A stretch of 64,000 nucleotides of DNA, from assembly GCF_016654005.1 (NCBI RefSeq), contig NZ_JAEPWN010000006.1:62001-126000 (forward strand), written 5' to 3'. This stretch comes from Brevundimonas nasdae (GTDB lineage: Bacteria > Pseudomonadota > Alphaproteobacteria > Caulobacterales > Caulobacteraceae). The notes under the pieces are model-generated. The model saw only the letters and a list, made by a program, of their open reading frames with translations, was not told the origin of the DNA and did no database searches. A program made the position numbers and the translations under genes. Of this stretch, positions 60,552 to 64,000 are shown piece by piece (within the stretch, counting starts at the first letter, position 1; each line of letters opens with the position of its first letter).

Positions 60552-62552
60552 ATGTTCAGGTCATGGGTGAATGCGGCTGCAATGGCGGCCGTTATTGTCT
60601 TGAGCGGCGCGGCAGGGGGGGCTCAAGGCCAGACGGCCCCGCAGGTGACGTCGCAGACGCCGCCGCTCAGCGCCTATGGCGCGGCTCCCTCCATCGAAAA
60701 CATCGAGCTGTCGCCCAGCGGCGACCGGATCGCGCGGATCACTGTCGTCGGCGAAGAACGGGCGGTTCTGGTCAGCGACTTCAATACGGGCGAAGCCCTG
60801 TTCCGAGCCCGCATCGGAGACACCAAGGTGCGCGATCTGACCTGGATCGGGGAGAAGAGGATTCTGGTCGTCACATGCCAGACGCGCGGCATTCCCCTGA
60901 TCGGCATACCGCGCACCGAGCTCTACTTCGGCCTGATCGTGGACTTGGAGAAGCGCAAGATGGTCCAGGTGCTGGACCGGACGGAGAATGTGATTTCGGT
61001 CCTCTATGGTCCCGCCATGGTGCGTCGGGTGGATCAGGATGCGGCGCTCTATGTTCGCGGTGTCGCCGTGGGCTGGGAATCCAGCAGCGATCTGTACCGG
61101 ATTGATCTGACGACCGGGCGCGGCCGTTCGGTCGCGCCGATGAACTATGAGATCAAGGACCATGTGCTGGATGGCGGCGGTCAGGTGATCGCCATGGGCA
61201 AATATGTCGAACGGCGGGGGCGTTGGACCCTGATGCTGCCGCGTGCAAACCGTTCCAGTTTCCGCGAGGACTGGAGCGTGGATACGCCGATCGACACGCC
61301 TGATCTGATGGGCATGGGGCGAAGCCCGCGCACCATCGTCATCTCGGCCATGCGCCCTGACCTGGCCGGGACGACCGGCGCGTCGGAGAATGGTTACACC
61401 CTGTTCGAGGTCAATGTGGATACGGGTGAATGGAGCCGTCTGCCCTTCGACACACATCCTGATTTCATGATCCGTCACCCCATGACCCGTCTGCTGATCG
61501 GGGCGGGATGGGTCGAGGAAGACGGCGTGCATTATGAGTTTATCGAACCCGTGTCGGCGCAGCGCTGGGCCTCCATCGAACGCGCCTTTGCAGGCAAGCG
61601 GCCCAAGCTGGTGTCGTGGAACGATGACATGGATCAGGTGATCATCTTTACCGATGTCGGCGAGTCGGGCCTTTATCAGATCGTCGATTTCCAGCGCGGC
61701 AAGGCCGACATTCTGGCGGAAGCCTATCCCGCCATTCCCGATGATCAGGTCGGGGCGATCCGTGTCATTGAGTATGAGGCGGCGGACGGTCTTGCGATCC
61801 CCGGCTATCTGACCCTGCCGCCGGGCGTCACCGAGCCGAAGGGCCTGCCGCTTGTCGTGCTGCCCCACGGCGGTCCCGCGGCCCAGGACACCATCGGCTT
61901 CGACTGGTGGTCGCAGGCGCTGGCTTCACGGGGCTATGCGGTCCTGCAGCCCAACTTCAGGGGCTCTACCGGCTATGGCCTCGACTTCATGGAGGCGGGG
62001 TATGGCGAGTGGGGGCGCAAGATGCAGACCGACCTGTCGGACGGGGTGCGCTGGCTGGCGGCCCAGGGCGTCATCGATCCCAGCCGGGTCTGCATCGTCG
62101 GAGCCAGTTACGGCGGGTACGCCGCCATGGCCGGGGTGACGATCGACAAGGGCGTCTATCGTTGCGCCGTCGCCGTCGCTGGCCTTTCGGACCTGCGCCG
62201 TTTCGTCAACTGGAGCGCCCGACAGGAGAGCCGCGCCGACAGCCAGACCATTCGCTACTGGAACCGGTTCATGGGGGTCGACAAGCTGAACGACCGGGGG
62301 CTGGACGCCCTGTCGCCAGCTCATCTGGCCGCAGGCGTCGACAGTCCGCTGCTCTTGATTCACGGGCGTGACGACACCGTGGTGCCCATCGAACAGAGCC
62401 GCGTCATGGCTGACGCGATGCGCCGCGCTGGCAAGCCGACCGAGTTGATCGAGCTGTCGGGCGAGGACCACTGGCTGTCGCGCGCCGAGACCCGCCAGAA
62501 GATGCTGGCCGAGACCGTGCGGTTCCTGGAGGTGAACAATCCGGTTCATTAG
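60552..62552 (+). CDS. S9-family (prolyl oligopeptidase-type) peptidase, exported
   Basis: This 666-residue serine peptidase has a signal peptide (MFRSWVNAAAMAAVIVLSGA and on to AGGAQGQ). A long beta-propeller-like region (about 30-410) precedes the alpha/beta-hydrolase domain. The catalytic triad is Ser519 in VGASYGGYAAMAG, Asp in IHGRDDTVVPIEQS and His in SGEDHWLSRAET. It likely cleaves short peptides in the periplasm, as in many Caulobacterales S9 enzymes. ATG 60552 is preceded by GGGGAGCG. It is separated from infC by a terminator. Confidence 0.92.
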   Translation: MFRSWVNAAAMAAVIVLSGAAGGAQGQTAPQVTSQTPPLSAYGAAPSIENIELSPSGDRIARITVVGEERAVLVSDFNTGEALFRARIGDTKVRDLTWIGEKRILVVTCQTRGIPLIGIPRTELYFGLIVDLEKRKMVQVLDRTENVISVLYGPAMVRRVDQDAALYVRGVAVGWESSSDLYRIDLTTGRGRSVAPMNYEIKDHVLDGGGQVIAMGKYVERRGRWTLMLPRANRSSFREDWSVDTPIDTPDLMGMGRSPRTIVISAMRPDLAGTTGASENGYTLFEVNVDTGEWSRLPFDTHPDFMIRHPMTRLLIGAGWVEEDGVHYEFIEPVSAQRWASIERAFAGKRPKLVSWNDDMDQVIIFTDVGESGLYQIVDFQRGKADILAEAYPAIPDDQVGAIRVIEYEAADGLAIPGYLTLPPGVTEPKGLPLVVLPHGGPAAQDTIGFDWWSQALASRGYAVLQPNFRGSTGYGLDFMEAGYGEWGRKMQTDLSDGVRWLAAQGVIDPSRVCIVGASYGGYAAMAGVTIDKGVYRCAVAVAGLSDLRRFVNWSARQESRADSQTIRYWNRFMGVDKLNDRGLDALSPAHLAAGVDSPLLLIHGRDDTVVPIEQSRVMADAMRRAGKPTELIELSGEDHWLSRAETRQKMLAETVRFLEVNNPVH

Positions 62553-62608
62553 GCGGGCGTAACCCGTTCGTGCTTCTACACCGGGCGTCGTCGAGCTAAG
62601 GCGGGGGC

Positions 62609-63898
62609 ATGATCTCGTCTTCCAAAACCCCGCCCGCCGCAGGCGGGGCCGCACTGGCCGTGATGTTTTCGGTGGTGTTCATCAATCTGGTCGGGTTCGG
62701 GCTGGTGGTGCCGCTGCTGCCCTTCTTCGCCCAGAGCCTGAAGGCCGAGGCCTGGCAGATCACCCTGATGTTCTCGGCCTATTCGCTGGGGCAGTTCTTC
62801 GCAGAGCCCTTCTGGGGGCGGTTGTCGGACCGGATCGGGCGCAAGCCGGTGCTGCTGGTGACCCTGGTCGCCAATGCTCTGGGCTATCTGATGCTGGCCT
62901 TTGCGCCCAACATCTGGCTGGCGATTGCGGTGCGGCTGTTCACAGGCCTGGGCGCGGGCAATATCTCGACGGTGCAGGGCTATGTGGCCGATGTGACCCC
63001 GCCCGAGAAGCGCGCGGGCCGGATGGGGCTGATCGGCGCCGCCTTCGGTCTGGGCTTCATCGTCGGGCCGGGGCTGGGCGGTCTGCTGACCCAGCCGCAA
63101 CTGGGTCATATCGGCTATCAGCTGCCGATCTTCGTGGCGGCGGCGCTGGCGGCCCTGGCGGCGCTCGGGGTTGTCGTCTTCCTGCGCGAAAGCCGGGCCA
63201 AGGCCGACCCGGCGGCGCCGCGTCCCGCCTTCCTGTCTGGCCTGAAGTTCGCCCGTGACAACGAAGTGGTGTCGCGCGTGCTGGTCGTGACCCTGATCTA
63301 TATGGCGGGCTTCTCGGCCATGGAGAGCGTGTTCGGTCTGTGGGCCGAGGATCGATACGCCTGGGGCGCGCGCGAAGTGGGGCTCAGCTTCATGATCGTG
63401 GGCATCGTCTCGACCCTGAACCAGGGGTTCTTCGCCGGGAAGCTGGCGCGGCGGTTCGGCGAATCGCGTGTGCTGGCGGTCGGGATGCTGCTGTTCGGGG
63501 CGTCTCTGGTGCTTCAGGTGATTTCACCGGTGTCCTGGTTCCCGGCGACGAGTCTGGAGTTAGGCGCGCTGTCGATCCCGATTGTCCAGGGCTGGGTCAT
63601 TCCGATCGTCATGGCCTTCGGCGCCTGCGGCATGTCGCTGGCCATGCCCAATATCTCGGCCATGATCAGCCGCGCCTCGCCGCCTGACCGGCAGGGGGCC
63701 ATGCTGGGCCTGAACATGGCCTCAAGCTCTGTCGCGCGCATCTTCGGGCCGATGATTGCGGGCGCGCTGTTCTCGGGCCTGGGGCATGACTGGCCCTTCC
63801 TGATCGGCGCGCTTCTGACCATTCCGGCGGCGGTGATGGCGATCAACGCCGGGCGGGTGATCCGACGCCAGAAGGCGGCGGCTGAGGCGACTGCCTGA
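62609..63898 (+). CDS. MFS transporter (TetA/multidrug type)
   Basis: The 429 residues have about twelve membrane helices in two halves. Motif A is GRLSDRIGRKPVLLVTLVAN, and the proton-antiport motif C-like GFIVGPGLGGLLTQPQ is in helix 5. The N-terminus (AALAVMFSVVFINLVGFGLV) and the LPFFA start of helix 1 fit the TetA-like drug:H+ antiporters. Substrate is unknown. It follows the S9 peptidase by 56 bases on the same strand but no functional link is evident. Confidence 0.9.
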   Translation: MISSSKTPPAAGGAALAVMFSVVFINLVGFGLVVPLLPFFAQSLKAEAWQITLMFSAYSLGQFFAEPFWGRLSDRIGRKPVLLVTLVANALGYLMLAFAPNIWLAIAVRLFTGLGAGNISTVQGYVADVTPPEKRAGRMGLIGAAFGLGFIVGPGLGGLLTQPQLGHIGYQLPIFVAAALAALAALGVVVFLRESRAKADPAAPRPAFLSGLKFARDNEVVSRVLVVTLIYMAGFSAMESVFGLWAEDRYAWGAREVGLSFMIVGIVSTLNQGFFAGKLARRFGESRVLAVGMLLFGASLVLQVISPVSWFPATSLELGALSIPIVQGWVIPIVMAFGACGMSLAMPNISAMISRASPPDRQGAMLGLNMASSSVARIFGPMIAGALFSGLGHDWPFLIGALLTIPAAVMAINAGRVIRRQKAAAEATA

Positions 63899-63950
63899 CT
63901 CTTCTTGCCATCGGCGCAGGCTTGGCGTAGAAGCCGCGCCTTCGCGTACC

Positions 63951-63985
63951 GAACTGCCGGGCGAACAGGCATGCCTGGGCAGTTC
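63951..63985. other. Hairpin with nested palindrome at window end
   Basis: GAACTGCC and GGCAGTTC are perfect complements, and the loop contains the palindrome CAGGCATGCCTG. A possible terminator or regulatory structure; the absence of a clear T-tract leaves this open. Confidence 0.35.
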
Positions 63986-64000
63986 TTAAACTCTGGAAGG

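Overview
The window is a high-GC chromosome segment from an alphaproteobacterium of the Caulobacterales, most likely Brevundimonas-like. The case rests on gene content: a ChpT phosphotransferase of the CckA-ChpT-CtrA relay, abundant TonB-dependent receptors, an EIIA-HPr-EI plus NagE-type GlcNAc PTS, a MucR/Ros regulator, an HWE/MHYT kinase, and a GTTC-N7-GTTC SOS box ahead of recA. The species is inferred and was not tested by any search.

Layout. 1-7.5 kb: a chitin/GlcNAc block (TonB receptor C-terminus, GH20 hexosaminidase, fused EIIA-HPr-EI, NagE-type EIICB), the last three genes overlapping by 4 bp. 7.66-22.48 kb: a 14.8-kb genomic island inserted in the 3' half of tRNA-Thr(CGU), bounded by perfect 51-bp direct repeats. 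It carries a tyrosine recombinase, a primase/helicase-like replication protein, regulators (MucR-like, LysR-type HTH, XRE, one dead XRE), a GIY-YIG protein, several small exported proteins, a tandem pair of small paralogues, and a single-chain restriction-modification enzyme. 22.5-31 kb: housekeeping genes (hemD, hemC, tsaD, gpsA, an ABC exporter, recA). 31-39 kb: signalling (frameshifted MHYT-PAS-HWE kinase, CheR, CheY-like, ChpT), an M28 peptidase and cysQ. 39-45.4 kb: prfC, tRNA-Leu(CAA) and a tyrosine-catabolism operon (hppD ... fumarylacetoacetase) with an asparaginase-like enzyme inside. 45.6-50 kb: a YqaA-type membrane protein, dsbB, coq7, a thiolase and an SDR dehydrogenase. 50-64 kb: an OmpA-like porin, a capsule-type protein, a TonB receptor, agmatine degradation (aguA, aguB), a GT9 glycosyltransferase, infC with an ATT start, an S9 peptidase and an MFS exporter. 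Two families of palindromic intergenic repeats lie at 47.5 kb and 57.6-58.8 kb.

The most interesting observation is in the island. The replication gene has, just beyond its 3' end and inside its 5' end, two sites with the same design: two or three 9-bp units (consensus RAAASRGGY) followed by two inverted units. I read these as candidate iterons, possibly an origin, of an otherwise uncharacterised integrative element. The island also holds two paralogous small genes each preceded by a terminator-like hairpin, and an R-M gene whose specificity half is visibly richer in AT than its ends. Functions come from motifs read by eye; no database search was possible.
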